The position numbers and the translations under genes were made by a program. Under the pieces are notes generated by a model. That model was not told where the DNA came from and searched no databases. It saw only the letters and a program-made list of their open reading frames with translations. Below are positions 27,905 to 37,231 of a DNA stretch of 64,000 nucleotides, piece by piece. Each line of letters opens with the position of its first letter. The first letter of the stretch is position 1. This stretch comes from Microvirga flavescens (lineage in GTDB: Bacteria; Pseudomonadota; Alphaproteobacteria; Rhizobiales; Beijerinckiaceae). The stretch spans positions 62,001 to 126,000 of the forward strand of contig NZ_QMKH01000004.1 in assembly GCF_003290125.1 (NCBI RefSeq). Reading direction: 5' to 3'.

Positions 27905-29605
27905 TTGGCGCATTACCATGTCACCCATCTGGTGCGCAGAGGGCATGTGTTTTGGTTTCGAATGGCTCTGCCCCATCGCATGGTATTGCGATTTGGTCGC
28001 CGGGAAATAAAGCTGTCTCTGAAGACAAGTGTCCCAGGCCTCGCTAGGCTGCGGGCACGGGCGCTCAGCGCCGCCTCTTTGCAGTTGATCACACTCGTCC
28101 AGAACATGCCCGAACTGTCTCCGTCCCAAGTGCAAGAGATTGCAAGGAATTATCTTCAGACCCGATTGCATAAGGCTGAAGAGGTCGTGTTGCTCGTCTC
28201 TCACGACAAAGAAATCGACCGCGAATTTGAAGCCAAGAGCGCCCTCGAGGACGCAGGCATTCTTCGCCAGGATCTGTCGGCGCGCCGTTTCAGTCCCTCG
28301 TTGAGGGGTGAAGCAATGGAGGCACTCGCTACCCAAGGCCTTCCAACTGAACTGGCCAAAGGTGAGGGTTTCGATCAGCTCTGCGCTGCAATCCTTCGGG
28401 CGCAGATCGAAAACTATCGAATTTATGCCGCGAAGCTGTTCGGTCAGTATGACCAATCGGCACCGCTAGATCCTCTTTTCGCGGGGGTGCATGCTCTCGG
28501 ACCGCCCCCCATAGCTGAGGATCAGACACCTTCTCGCACTTTGAAGCTGGTGATTGAGCGATATTGCGAGATTCGGCGCAGTGATTGGGTATTGAAGACC
28601 TTCAACGAAAATCTCCGGGTGCTTCGCTTGTTCATGGCGCTTTCCGGCAAGGATCGGCCAATTGTCTCAATTCAGGATGATGATGTTCGCGATTTTCGCG
28701 ACGCTCTCCTCCGCTTGCCTTCGAATTATATGAAGCGGCAAGGAGGGACTGACCTCGACATCCGTGAAGTCCTGAAGACCGCAGATGGAAAGGCCCCCTT
28801 AGCCAAAAAGACGGCGACCAAATATCGATCCAATCTGACCACTTTTTTGCGGTGGTGTGTGGATGAAGGCTATCTGACCAAGGAGCCTGGAGCCAAAATC
28901 AAGACTCCGCAGATCTCGGCTCAGGAGGCCATGCAGGCGAGAGAGTCCTTTTCGACAGAGCAACTAAGTAGCCTTTTCAGTTCGCCATTGTATCGAGGCT
29001 GCAAATCCGAGACTCGGAGAAGCGCACCGGGTCACCTGATTCTCCGCGACGGGAAATTCTGGATACCACTGGTCGCCCTTTATTCCGGGATGCGCCTTGG
29101 AGAGATCGTCCAATTGCTCGTTTCCGACATCAAAGTCGATGATGATATCGCCTATTTCGATGTCAGACCGGGGGAGGGAAAGACCGTGAAAACGGCGTCA
29201 AGCGTCAGGAAAATCCCAGTTCATTCAGAACTCCTCCGCTTGGGCCTCATGGAGCATATCCAGGAAACTCAGAAGAAAAGCCCGAAGGGACGCCTGTTCC
29301 CCGATATCAAACCTGGGTCGGACGGATATTACTCGCACAATTTCTCAAAATGGTTCGGCCGCTACACGGCTGACATCGACATCAAGTCGCAAAGGACCAC
29401 GTTCCATAGCTTCCGGCACACCTTCAAGGATGCGCTTGTGAGAGCCAAAGTGCCCGGGAACATTGCGAGATCATTGATGGGGCACGCGAGTGAGAGCGTC
29501 CATGATCAATACGGATCGGCCTTCGCGGTTGACGTGTTGAACGAAGAGTTGCAACGTGTGGCCTACAAGATTGACCTATCAGGGCTCTATCCCGCGAAGA
29601 ACTGA
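27905..29605 (+). CDS. Tyrosine-type site-specific integrase (island integrase)
   Basis: A phage-type integrase adjacent to tRNA-Ser. The N-terminal part (HLVRRGHVFWFRMALP) resembles DUF6538, found ahead of many such integrases, followed by a core-binding SAM-like domain and the catalytic domain. From the TTG at 27905 the catalytic residues are R397 (SGMRLGEI), H501 and R504 (HSFRH), H527 (GHAS) and Y536. The open frame begins at 27842, so the exact start is uncertain. The location implies it made the tRNA-Ser insertion. The Rep_trans-like gene follows after 15 bp. Confidence 0.88.
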   Translation: MAHYHVTHLVRRGHVFWFRMALPHRMVLRFGRREIKLSLKTSVPGLARLRARALSAASLQLITLVQNMPELSPSQVQEIARNYLQTRLHKAEEVVLLVSHDKEIDREFEAKSALEDAGILRQDLSARRFSPSLRGEAMEALATQGLPTELAKGEGFDQLCAAILRAQIENYRIYAAKLFGQYDQSAPLDPLFAGVHALGPPPIAEDQTPSRTLKLVIERYCEIRRSDWVLKTFNENLRVLRLFMALSGKDRPIVSIQDDDVRDFRDALLRLPSNYMKRQGGTDLDIREVLKTADGKAPLAKKTATKYRSNLTTFLRWCVDEGYLTKEPGAKIKTPQISAQEAMQARESFSTEQLSSLFSSPLYRGCKSETRRSAPGHLILRDGKFWIPLVALYSGMRLGEIVQLLVSDIKVDDDIAYFDVRPGEGKTVKTASSVRKIPVHSELLRLGLMEHIQETQKKSPKGRLFPDIKPGSDGYYSHNFSKWFGRYTADIDIKSQRTTFHSFRHTFKDALVRAKVPGNIARSLMGHASESVHDQYGSAFAVDVLNEELQRVAYKIDLSGLYPAKN

Positions 29606-29620
29606 CCTTCGCCCTTCCCC

Positions 29621-30661
29621 ATGCCGGTCAAATTCAAACTCCCCTCACCTTCCTCTAACAAGAGCGCGCTCCTAGATGCGAGAGAGATCGCTTATTGGGT
29701 AAAGAGGGAAAAAGAGAAGGTAGCCGTCTTACGACCGAAGATAGATAAGGTTTCTATCACATATAGCATGTGGGACCTTACCGAATCCCATGCCGAGATG
29801 ATGAAACTCCAGCAGCATGTTGAGCAGGCGCTCTGGGATGCGGCTGATCAAGACGTCTCGGCCTTCAAGCCCGCACCTTTGGGTAAGAGTCCCTCTCGAT
29901 ATAAAACTAATATTATCTGGCACGGGACCCCTTCTGAGGGGGGCATACTCATTCAAGCACATCCCAAATCGAAGAAAGTTAAACATTTCTTTCGGTTTGA
30001 GTTCAATCCATCCACCCTCTCTAAGGCCTCTATTGCCGGATTTTTCGAGGAGTGGGCGGAGCTATCGATCCAAGCGGGCAGCTTGGAAGACATCCTCAAG
30101 AACGGAACGATCACTCGGCTCGACATTGCTGTAGACGTCGTTGGCGTCAGCATTTTCAATCTCCTCTTCAGAGGTGGAGAAGCGCATAAGAGTTTCGCCT
30201 ATTTCGCGGAGTCCGGGCCGGTCCAATCCGTTTATCTGAACTACAAGCCTAAAAAGAAACCTAGCGACACAAAGGGCTACAACAAGCGCAAAGAACTCGA
30301 AGAGACAGGGAAGCTCCCGGCTTACGGAGGTATCCCCTATTCGCGTATCGAAGTGACACGCAAAACGGCGCTTCCTATCCCGAAACTTGGCACGCTACCG
30401 AACAAGCTCATGGGTATCTCCGTGGCTTCTCCCAACTCCTACAGGCCAGAAGGTATGGAAAGCCAAACATGGACCTGGTTCCTCGACAGCGTGAGACACC
30501 GAGGAGAAAAGGCCGCTCTAGCCACGGTGATCGATGCAAGCCTTCGCTCGGAAATAGAGACCTGCTTGAATGAGGCCCATGCGGATCTCTGGAGACCTCA
30601 GGACATTTGGAAATTTTGGCCTGAGGCCCTTAAGGCGGCGCAGCTCACCCTCGACGATTGA
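29621..30661 (+). CDS. Rep_trans-like replication initiation protein of the mobile element
   Basis: A 346-residue protein. The segment TRLDIAVDVVG (about 166-176), the following aromatic stretch and YSRIEVTRKTALP resemble the replication initiation factor (Rep_trans) family of rolling-circle plasmids and mobilisable elements, where R-x-D-x-x-x-D and R-x-E motifs recur. This is judged by eye, not by a profile. Its position directly after the integrase fits an element that can be excised and copied. Lys-rich patches suit DNA binding. Confidence 0.5.
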   Translation: MPVKFKLPSPSSNKSALLDAREIAYWVKREKEKVAVLRPKIDKVSITYSMWDLTESHAEMMKLQQHVEQALWDAADQDVSAFKPAPLGKSPSRYKTNIIWHGTPSEGGILIQAHPKSKKVKHFFRFEFNPSTLSKASIAGFFEEWAELSIQAGSLEDILKNGTITRLDIAVDVVGVSIFNLLFRGGEAHKSFAYFAESGPVQSVYLNYKPKKKPSDTKGYNKRKELEETGKLPAYGGIPYSRIEVTRKTALPIPKLGTLPNKLMGISVASPNSYRPEGMESQTWTWFLDSVRHRGEKAALATVIDASLRSEIETCLNEAHADLWRPQDIWKFWPEALKAAQLTLDD

Positions 30662-30743
30662 TCGAGAGAGCAACACCCCAAGCTGCCACTGCGTTGCAAT
30701 TGCAAGTTAATTGCAATTGATTGCACTCAAACCCGCCTTCCCC

Positions 30744-31076
30744 TCAGCGCTTGATCGCCCGGATTATCCGCAAGGCTAACGTCAGTTCGGCATCCGATAG
30801 GCCCCTGACGAGGCTGTTAGCCTCCGCCTCCTGTTGAGCTCTTCGAGGGCTTTCCCCGTGAAACTCCGGCAGTCCCTCAAGGAAATAAACTGGAGCGACC
30901 TCGGTCAATGCCGCTATCCGAGCCAATGTATCGATGCCGGGAAGCGCGTGGCCGCGTTCAATGTTGGAAATCGTCTCGACGGCTCTATCAAGCAATTCCG
31001 CCAATCCAGCTTGCGTCAGGCCAGCGTCACGACGGGCAGATTTCACGCGTGCGCCAATGTGTCGTTTCAAATCCAT
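30744..31076 (-). CDS. XRE-family transcriptional regulator
   Basis: A 110-residue protein starting MDLKRHIGARVKSARRDAGL with a helix-turn-helix at about 20-60 (LTQAGLAELLDRAVETISNI). It has the conserved ERG after the recognition helix. It converges on the Rep_trans-like gene and diverges from the membrane protein gene, as expected for an element regulator of the repressor type. The frame is open far upstream, but those codons overlap the divergent gene, so the Met at 31076 was chosen. Confidence 0.88.
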   Translation of the reverse strand: MDLKRHIGARVKSARRDAGLTQAGLAELLDRAVETISNIERGHALPGIDTLARIAALTEVAPVYFLEGLPEFHGESPRRAQQEAEANSLVRGLSDAELTLALRIIRAIKR

Positions 31077-31203
31077 GCCCCAATGTTTGAATTGAGGCGG
31101 CGTCAACGAACATGTTATTAAAATGCGTTTCTTTGCAAATTTATTATGATTTCTATAGCGACAATCGTTATTATGTTCGAGTCTTAAGAGCGTAGATGAC
31201 CCG

Positions 31204-32250
31204 ATGTGCCCTGCTCCAACACCGCCACAGTATTCTCCCGCAAACGACCAACCTGGCCAACTCAAGGCCCGAGTGATGAGCGCTTTCGGGCACCTTTTCA
31301 TTTTCATCGTCATTGTGCCGGTGCTTATGGCCGGACTTGCGGCGTGGTCCTCCCCTATCACCAAAGTCGCGGCCTGGGGTTTTCTGACCGTGGGCTTGGT
31401 TGTGATGATCAAGCCGTCGCTTGTCCCTGGATTGAGATCGCGCTGGATGGCGGCCGGGCTCGTATGGTGCTCTCTCGCAGGCTTTGTTTACGCGATCGCC
31501 GACGACAAGAAAGCTGAGGACGCGACCAAGATTGTGGTCGAAACCACCTCCACACCTCACGAGGCTTCGAAGCAGGTGGATGTCCCTGTTTCACCAGTCT
31601 CAACTGCCGTCACTGAGGTCGTGGAATCTGAGAAACAGCCGCTGGAGCCGGTAAAGAGCGAGGCGCAGATTGCTAAGGAACGGGAGCTGGCCGCAGCACA
31701 AGAGCGCCGCAAGGAGGCCGATGACTTCATGAGGCGTTTGAGCGACGGCGTTCGATCAGCCACGTATGGTGACGCAAATTCATGGTTATTGGCATGTTAT
31801 GGGGCAATGGAGGATTGTCTGGATCGGCTTGATGGTGTCGCCATGTTGATCTCAGCCCGAAAACACTACGACCTTGATCCAACCCAACGCAAAGCCTTTG
31901 ACAATCTTTTGCAGCAGGTGGTGAAATTTCAACGGGCCGCGTTCTCGAAGCTGCGGGAACGCTATGTACGTGAGGCAGCCAAGGACGGATGGATCCAAGA
32001 TATTGATGTCAAAGGTTCAGGCTCAGGAACAACGGTGGTTACATATATCCATGCCCGTTTCTCCTCGAACCAGTACATCGCCGAGGCTCAACGAGTCCTC
32101 GCGGCGAAACTCACGCGCTATCGCTTTCGTGAAGTCCGATACAAATGGTATGAGGGAGCGTCCCAGCTGACCTATTACAAACTGACCGCTCCCGACGATG
32201 GGGTCATTGCGCGATGGTCTCGCGGTAACGAGAGCTACGATGTCCCATGA
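31204..32250 (+). CDS. Membrane-anchored protein of unknown function
   Basis: A 348-residue protein. Three hydrophobic segments lie within about residues 28-98, then an acidic/Lys-rich, probably coiled-coil stretch at 140-185 (QIAKERELAAAQERRKEADD) and a soluble C-terminal domain of about 160 residues with two close cysteines (ACYGAMEDCLDRL). No family is recognised. A second in-frame ATG at 31276 is possible. It lies between the regulator and the CRISPR locus and is transcribed toward cas9, separated from it by about 400 bp containing the tracrRNA. Confidence 0.7.
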   Translation: MCPAPTPPQYSPANDQPGQLKARVMSAFGHLFIFIVIVPVLMAGLAAWSSPITKVAAWGFLTVGLVVMIKPSLVPGLRSRWMAAGLVWCSLAGFVYAIADDKKAEDATKIVVETTSTPHEASKQVDVPVSPVSTAVTEVVESEKQPLEPVKSEAQIAKERELAAAQERRKEADDFMRRLSDGVRSATYGDANSWLLACYGAMEDCLDRLDGVAMLISARKHYDLDPTQRKAFDNLLQQVVKFQRAAFSKLRERYVREAAKDGWIQDIDVKGSGSGTTVVTYIHARFSSNQYIAEAQRVLAAKLTRYRFREVRYKWYEGASQLTYYKLTAPDDGVIARWSRGNESYDVP

Positions 32251-32512
32251 GATATCGCGGACACGGTTTCGGACAAACGCAAGACCGCTCCCCCTATTCG
32301 CGAATTTCCTTGTGGTGCAAGAGAAAGAGGCGGTTCTTGTGTACGTAACGCGGAAAGTTCCCGGACAAAAAAGAAGGGCTTTTTGCAGCGTTGGACAGTC
32401 AGAGTTATAGCGCTACCGCCGGGCCTTCCTACCTTGGAGGCGCTCCAAGCGTCCTCACCTAAACTGTCGTCAAAAACGAAAAATCTGACGCTCCAGTGCC
32501 ACGTAGGTAAAC
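32251..32512. other. Non-coding stretch before the tracrRNA
   Basis: About 260 bp between the membrane protein gene and the tracrRNA terminator, with no protein-like frame. Several dyads such as GGAGGCGCTCC (32439-32449) are present. It might contain a second small RNA or only transcript ends. Confidence 0.4.
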
Positions 32513-32591
32513 AAAAAAGGCGACGCCGGAGCGCCGCCCTTATCTGGTGCAGACTAGCTGCTTGTTAACAGCCAGACCACGATCTCTGAGC
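32513..32591 (-). ncRNA. tracrRNA of the type II-C system
   Basis: On the minus strand the anti-repeat (complement of 32571-32591) pairs with 21 nt of the crRNA repeat, with one mismatch and one G-U pair. A further four-pair lower stem follows after a small bulge (UUAAC with GUUG). Downstream come a nexus-like hairpin GCAG-CUAGU-CUGC and a GC-rich stem (complement of 32519-32538, arms GGCGGCG and CGTCGCC) followed by six T: a rho-independent terminator. Order and structure match known tracrRNAs. It guides crRNA maturation and Cas9 loading. It is transcribed away from cas9. Confidence 0.88.
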
Positions 32592-32593
32592 AC

Positions 32594-32621
32594 AAACTAA
32601 CAGTTGAATTTCTCAGGTCAA
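32594..32621 (-). promoter_or_regulatory. Candidate tracrRNA promoter
   Basis: On the minus strand TTGACC (complement of 32616-32621) and an extended -10, TGTTAGTTT (hexamer complement of 32594-32599), are 16 bp apart. Initiation about 7 nt on falls at the beginning of the anti-repeat, consistent with a short tracrRNA of roughly 75-80 nt. Confidence 0.5.
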
Positions 32622-32656
32622 CCGGATTTTATTCTTTTGAGTGAAGGTCGGAGGGA

Positions 32657-35600
32657 ATGATGAAGTGGCGGCTTGGAATTGACCTCGGCGCAACCTCGCT
32701 CGGATGGTGTGGGTTTCTGCTCGACGAGGATGGTCAACCTGCAGCAATCATCGGTGCAGGTGCCCGGATTTACAGTGATGGGCGCGAGCCGAAATCCGGC
32801 GCTTCCTTAGCTGTCGACCGGCGCAACGCCAGGGCCCTGCGGCGGCGGCGCGACCGGTTTAAGCGGCGTCAAGCGGCGCTTATCAAGCACCTCACGAAAG
32901 ATGGGGTGTTTCCGGCGACTCCTGGAGATCGGAAGCTCTTGGAAGGGCTCGATCCCTTTGAGTTGCGGTCGCGAGCTTTGGATGAACGCCTCCCCCTTTA
33001 TCACATAGGTCGCGCCTTTTTTCATCTCAATCAGAGGCGAGGTTTTAAGTCGAACCGCAAGGCAGATAGGAAGGCGGACGACGAGGCCGGAAAGATCGCC
33101 GTCGGTATCGATCGGTTGAGGATGGCTATCGAGGAAAGCGGAGCTAGGACTTTTGGCGATTTTCTGCATAACCGGCGAAGTGCCGCCACGGATTGCAATC
33201 GCATTCCAAGTGTAAGAGCTCGCCTGCGCCCTGAAGCGGGAGATGGAGCAAAGGGCGACGGTTATGATTTCTACCCAGGCCGCTCTCTTCTCGAAGAGGA
33301 GTTTGATGCTATCTGGCAAGCTCAGGCCCCTCACCATCCTGAGGCGCTCGCGCAGGAAGTGCATGACCGACTTTTCGAAATCGTTTTCCACCAGAGACCG
33401 CTCAAGGAACAGGAGGTCGGAGCGTGCATGTTGCTCCCTGAGGAGAAGCGCCTTCCCAAAGCGCATCCTTTGTTCCAGCAGCGCCGCCTGCTGGAAGAAC
33501 TGAACGCGCTGATGATCGTGCGCCCGGGTGAAAAGGCCCAGCGGCTAATGATGGAGGAGCGCGATCTTTTATTCCTGAAGCTGAAAGACAAGGCGAAAGT
33601 TAAATTTGAGAGCTTGCGAAAAGTGCTGAAACTCGACCCCGAGACTCGTTTCAATAAGGAGAGCGAGAATCGGCCTGAACTAAAGGGCGATGAGGTCTCC
33701 GCACTGTTGAGCGACAAGAAACGTTTCGGTCCGCGCTGGGCGCATCTGTCTGCTGATGCGCAGTGGGAGGTTGTGGCGCGGCTTCGCGCGATTGAGACAG
33801 ATCAGGACGATGCAAAATTTTGCGCCTGGCTATCGGCAATTCACGCCCTGTCGGCCGATGAGGCGACATCAGTCGCGTCTGTTGGAGCCAGATTACCCCA
33901 AGGATACGGTCGTTTCGGCCACACGGCCACAAGCCGCCTTATCAAGGCTCTGCGCCACGAAACGAAGGATGGACGGGTCATTGTCTACAGCGAGGCTGTC
34001 GAACGGGCTGACCTTGGGCACCATAGTGACCTCCGGACGGGCGAGATTCATATGACTTTGCCCTATTATGGCGCTGTCCTTGAACGTCATATCATGCCGG
34101 GAACGGGCGAACCCTCGGATCCCGATGAGATGCGCATCGGGCGCCTCACGAATCCAACGGTCCATATCGGGCTCAACCAGCTTCGTCGCGTGGTCAACCG
34201 GCTCATCCGCGCTTATGGCCCTCCTAAGGAAATCGCTATCGAGCTTGCCCGTGATTTGAAGCTCACCGATGACGAAAAGCGGCAGCGGAACAAGGAGAAC
34301 AACGACAATCGTATTGCTGCCGAAAAGCGCTCCAAGAAGCTCCTTGAAATCGGTCAACCCGATACGGGTGCTAATCGCGCTCTTCTCAAACTCTGGGAGG
34401 AACTGAATCGAGACAACGCCTTGGACCGACGATGCATTTATACCGGAGAGCAGATCTCCATTGACATGCTCTTTTCTGGTGCGGTCGAGATCGACCATAT
34501 CCTCCCCTTCGAGGCAACCCTAGACGATTCCAACGGCAATAAGATCGTCTGCATGCGCGAGGCGAACCGGTTCAAGAGCAAACGCTCGCCTTATGAGGCG
34601 TGGGGACACAACTCGCAATGGGACGAAATTGCCGCTCGTGCTGCCCACCTGCCCAATAACAAGCGGTGGCGCTTCGAGCCGGATGCAATGGAACGTTTTC
34701 AGGACGAGGGAGGCTTTCTCGCTCGCCACCTTGTCGACACGCAATATCTCTCACGACTGGCCCGCGAATATCTGGCAGCTCTCTATCCGGAGCAGGGAGA
34801 GGGCTCCAGCCACGTCTGGGTCTCACCTGGTCGCCTAACAGAAATGGTCCGCCGCAAGCTCGGGCTCAATGAGCTGCTGCCCGATCACAACTTCGCCGGC
34901 GGTGATGCCTCCAAGAACAGGTTGGATCATCGTCACCACGCCATCGACGCAGCGGTTGTCGCCATTGTGGATCGGTCGATGCTGCAGGCTATCGCGCGCA
35001 TTTCCGGACAGGATGGTAGCGAGGGGCGCGAACGCATTATCGTTCCCGAGCCGTGGAAGGGGTTCCGCGATGACTTGCGCCGTGTCGTCAATGACATCGT
35101 CGTCAGTCACCGTGCCGATCACGGGACGGTTTCCAAAGCCAGATTGCAGAAGGGCCTGGACACCACAGCTGGACGGCTGCACAATGAAACTGCTTACGGT
35201 CTGACCGGTGAAACGGACGCGAAGGGTAATAGCGTCGTCGTAACCCGAAAGCCCCTTGGCGGGCTTAGCCCTTCCGATCTCGACATCATTCGCGATGTGG
35301 ACCTCAAGGAGGCTCTGCGTGACTTCACGAAAGGGCGTCAGGGTAAGGACTTCGAGAAGGCCCTTGCCGACTTCGCGTATCTCGGCCCGCTGCAATACCG
35401 CGGCATTCGCCGCGTGCGCGCGGTTGAGCCGCTGAAGGTCATCGAGATCAGAGACTCCTCCGGACACGTCTACAAGGGTTACAAGGGCGATTCCAATTAT
35501 CGCTATGACGTATGGGAGCTGGCGGACGGCAAGTGGGTGCCGGAGGTCGTTTCGATGTTCGATGCACATAAGCCCGGCTGGTCATCGAGGATCAGAGCCG

Positions 35601-35929
35601 CCCACCCCACCGCGCGCAAGGTTCTGAGCCTGCAGCAGAACGATGTAATAGCCATCGAACCGGAGGGCGGCGAGCGGCGATTGATGCGGGTAGTCAAGTT
35701 CGGGCAGAACGGCCAGATCACCTTGGCCGCGCCGAACGAGGCAGGAGATCTTAAGCGGCGTGACGCTGCCCCAAATGACGAGGATCCGTTCAAATATATA
35801 GCGCCGACAGCAGGAGGACTGAAGAGGGTCAAGGCCCGTCAGGTCCGCATCGACGAACTGGGGCGCGTTCAGGATCCAGGCTTTCCTGCGCGGATAGCGA
35901 GACGTCAGACACGCAGAAAATCGACCTAA
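32657..35929 (+). CDS. cas9: Type II-C CRISPR endonuclease Cas9
   Basis: A 1090-residue RNA-guided DNA endonuclease, in the usual II-C size range. RuvC-I is GIDLGATSLGW with D9. The arginine-rich bridge helix is at about 56-80. RuvC-II is IAIELARD with E529. The HNH domain is EIDHILP with D613/H614 and a downstream N-containing helix. RuvC-III is HHAIDA with H761 and D764. All catalytic residues are present, so it should cut both strands. The C-terminal 250 residues form the wedge/PAM-interacting region and are the least conserved. RBS GGAGG precedes tandem ATGs at 32657 and 32660. cas1 follows after 12 bp. Confidence 0.97.
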   Translation: MMKWRLGIDLGATSLGWCGFLLDEDGQPAAIIGAGARIYSDGREPKSGASLAVDRRNARALRRRRDRFKRRQAALIKHLTKDGVFPATPGDRKLLEGLDPFELRSRALDERLPLYHIGRAFFHLNQRRGFKSNRKADRKADDEAGKIAVGIDRLRMAIEESGARTFGDFLHNRRSAATDCNRIPSVRARLRPEAGDGAKGDGYDFYPGRSLLEEEFDAIWQAQAPHHPEALAQEVHDRLFEIVFHQRPLKEQEVGACMLLPEEKRLPKAHPLFQQRRLLEELNALMIVRPGEKAQRLMMEERDLLFLKLKDKAKVKFESLRKVLKLDPETRFNKESENRPELKGDEVSALLSDKKRFGPRWAHLSADAQWEVVARLRAIETDQDDAKFCAWLSAIHALSADEATSVASVGARLPQGYGRFGHTATSRLIKALRHETKDGRVIVYSEAVERADLGHHSDLRTGEIHMTLPYYGAVLERHIMPGTGEPSDPDEMRIGRLTNPTVHIGLNQLRRVVNRLIRAYGPPKEIAIELARDLKLTDDEKRQRNKENNDNRIAAEKRSKKLLEIGQPDTGANRALLKLWEELNRDNALDRRCIYTGEQISIDMLFSGAVEIDHILPFEATLDDSNGNKIVCMREANRFKSKRSPYEAWGHNSQWDEIAARAAHLPNNKRWRFEPDAMERFQDEGGFLARHLVDTQYLSRLAREYLAALYPEQGEGSSHVWVSPGRLTEMVRRKLGLNELLPDHNFAGGDASKNRLDHRHHAIDAAVVAIVDRSMLQAIARISGQDGSEGRERIIVPEPWKGFRDDLRRVVNDIVVSHRADHGTVSKARLQKGLDTTAGRLHNETAYGLTGETDAKGNSVVVTRKPLGGLSPSDLDIIRDVDLKEALRDFTKGRQGKDFEKALADFAYLGPLQYRGIRRVRAVEPLKVIEIRDSSGHVYKGYKGDSNYRYDVWELADGKWVPEVVSMFDAHKPGWSSRIRAAHPTARKVLSLQQNDVIAIEPEGGERRLMRVVKFGQNGQITLAAPNEAGDLKRRDAAPNDEDPFKYIAPTAGGLKRVKARQVRIDELGRVQDPGFPARIARRQTRRKST

Positions 35930-35941
35930 GCAGAGGCGGAT

Positions 35942-36865
35942 ATGGAGCGGATCGTCGATATCGCGACCGATGGCCGCCACCTTTCGGCCTATCGTGGATT
36001 CATGATCGTTTCGGAGGATCGGCAGGAGGTCGGGCGGATCCCTCTTGATGATGTCGCCGCCGTGATCGTGCACGCGCACGGAGTCACATGGTCGACCAAT
36101 CTTGTAGTAGCTCTTGCCGAGCGGGGGGCACTGATGCTGCTGTGCGGATCGAACCATGCGCCGGTGGCCGTGTGCCTCCCTCTCGACGGTCATCATGCCC
36201 AGAACGGCCGCATCCGCGCGCAATGGGAGGCAGGAAAGCCCCTTGCCAAGCAATTGTGGCGGCGCGTCGTCATCGCAAAAATACGCTGGCAGGCGGCAGT
36301 ACTGGAAGCCAACGGAAAATCGGCCTCCGCGTTCGATCTTTTGGCACGGAAAGTTGGGTCGGGGGATCCCGAGAATGTGGAAGCACAGGCAGCACGTCGC
36401 TATTGGCAGCTGCTGATGGGAGAGGATTTTCGTCGTGACCGTGAGTCGGGCGGCGCAAACGCGATGCTCAACTATGGTTATGCGATACTTCGCTCCATGT
36501 GCGCCCGCGCCGTCGTCGCTGCGGGGCTCCATCCCTCGATTGGAATTCACCACACCAACCGCGGCAACGCCTTCGCATTGGCAGACGATCTGATTGAGCC
36601 GTTCCGTCCGCTAGTTGATGCTCTAACCCTTCGCCTGCTTGTGGCTGGGATCGAGTCCGTTACGCCGGAAGCAAAGCGCGCCTTCGCCGGACTGATTGCA
36701 CTTGACCTTCCCGGAGAGGCTGGCATCACTACTGTCACAGGAACTGCCATCCGTACGGCGCAGACTCTCGCTGATTGCTTCCAAAGCGGAAAGGCTGCGA
36801 ACCTTATTCTGCCTCAACCACCGTCTGCCGCCGATCTCGCCGGGTTGGACACTCTGCTGCGATGA
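35942..36865 (+). CDS. cas1: CRISPR-associated integrase Cas1 (type II)
   Basis: Cas1 inserts new spacers as a complex with Cas2. The 307-residue protein is the short type II form. The putative metal ligands are E147 (NVEAQAARRYW), H204 (GIHHTNRGN) and E219 (DLIEPFRP). The gene is 12 bp after cas9 and overlaps cas2 by ATGA, so the three form one operon. No cas4 or csn2 is present, which places the locus in subtype II-C. Confidence 0.96.
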   Translation: MERIVDIATDGRHLSAYRGFMIVSEDRQEVGRIPLDDVAAVIVHAHGVTWSTNLVVALAERGALMLLCGSNHAPVAVCLPLDGHHAQNGRIRAQWEAGKPLAKQLWRRVVIAKIRWQAAVLEANGKSASAFDLLARKVGSGDPENVEAQAARRYWQLLMGEDFRRDRESGGANAMLNYGYAILRSMCARAVVAAGLHPSIGIHHTNRGNAFALADDLIEPFRPLVDALTLRLLVAGIESVTPEAKRAFAGLIALDLPGEAGITTVTGTAIRTAQTLADCFQSGKAANLILPQPPSAADLAGLDTLLR

Positions 36866-37200
36866 CGGCGACCCAACTCAGTGGCTATCGACTCATGTGG
36901 ATCTTCGTTATGTTTGATCTGCCCGTCACCACCAAGAAGCAAGGGCGCGCGGCGACCAAATTTCGGGAATTTTTGCTGGACGAAGGTTTCGAAAAGAGCC
37001 AATTTTCGGTTTATGCGCGCTTCTGCAACGGCAAAGAACAATTTGAAGCCTACATGCGTCGGATCGAGGCCAACCTGCCCGATCAGGGTGATGTTCACAT
37101 ACTTACCTTCACCGATCGGCAGTATGAAAATATCGTCCGATTCTCGGGCCAGCGTCGCAAGCGGCGACGGAAAAACCCAGATCAGTTGGCCCTGTTTTAG
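36862..37200 (+). CDS. cas2: CRISPR-associated protein Cas2
   Basis: A 112-residue ferredoxin-fold protein that scaffolds the Cas1-Cas2 integrase. It has MWIFVMFDLPVTTKK with the conserved first-strand Asp19, and the basic C-terminus GQRRKRRRKNPDQLALF typical of type II Cas2. The start at 36862 overlaps the cas1 stop; the longer open frame upstream lies within cas1. The CRISPR array begins 73 bp after its stop. Confidence 0.95.
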   Translation: MTATQLSGYRLMWIFVMFDLPVTTKKQGRAATKFREFLLDEGFEKSQFSVYARFCNGKEQFEAYMRRIEANLPDQGDVHILTFTDRQYENIVRFSGQRRKRRRKNPDQLALF

Positions 37201-37231
37201 AGATTTGGCACGCTTTCTGTTTTGCCAAGAA

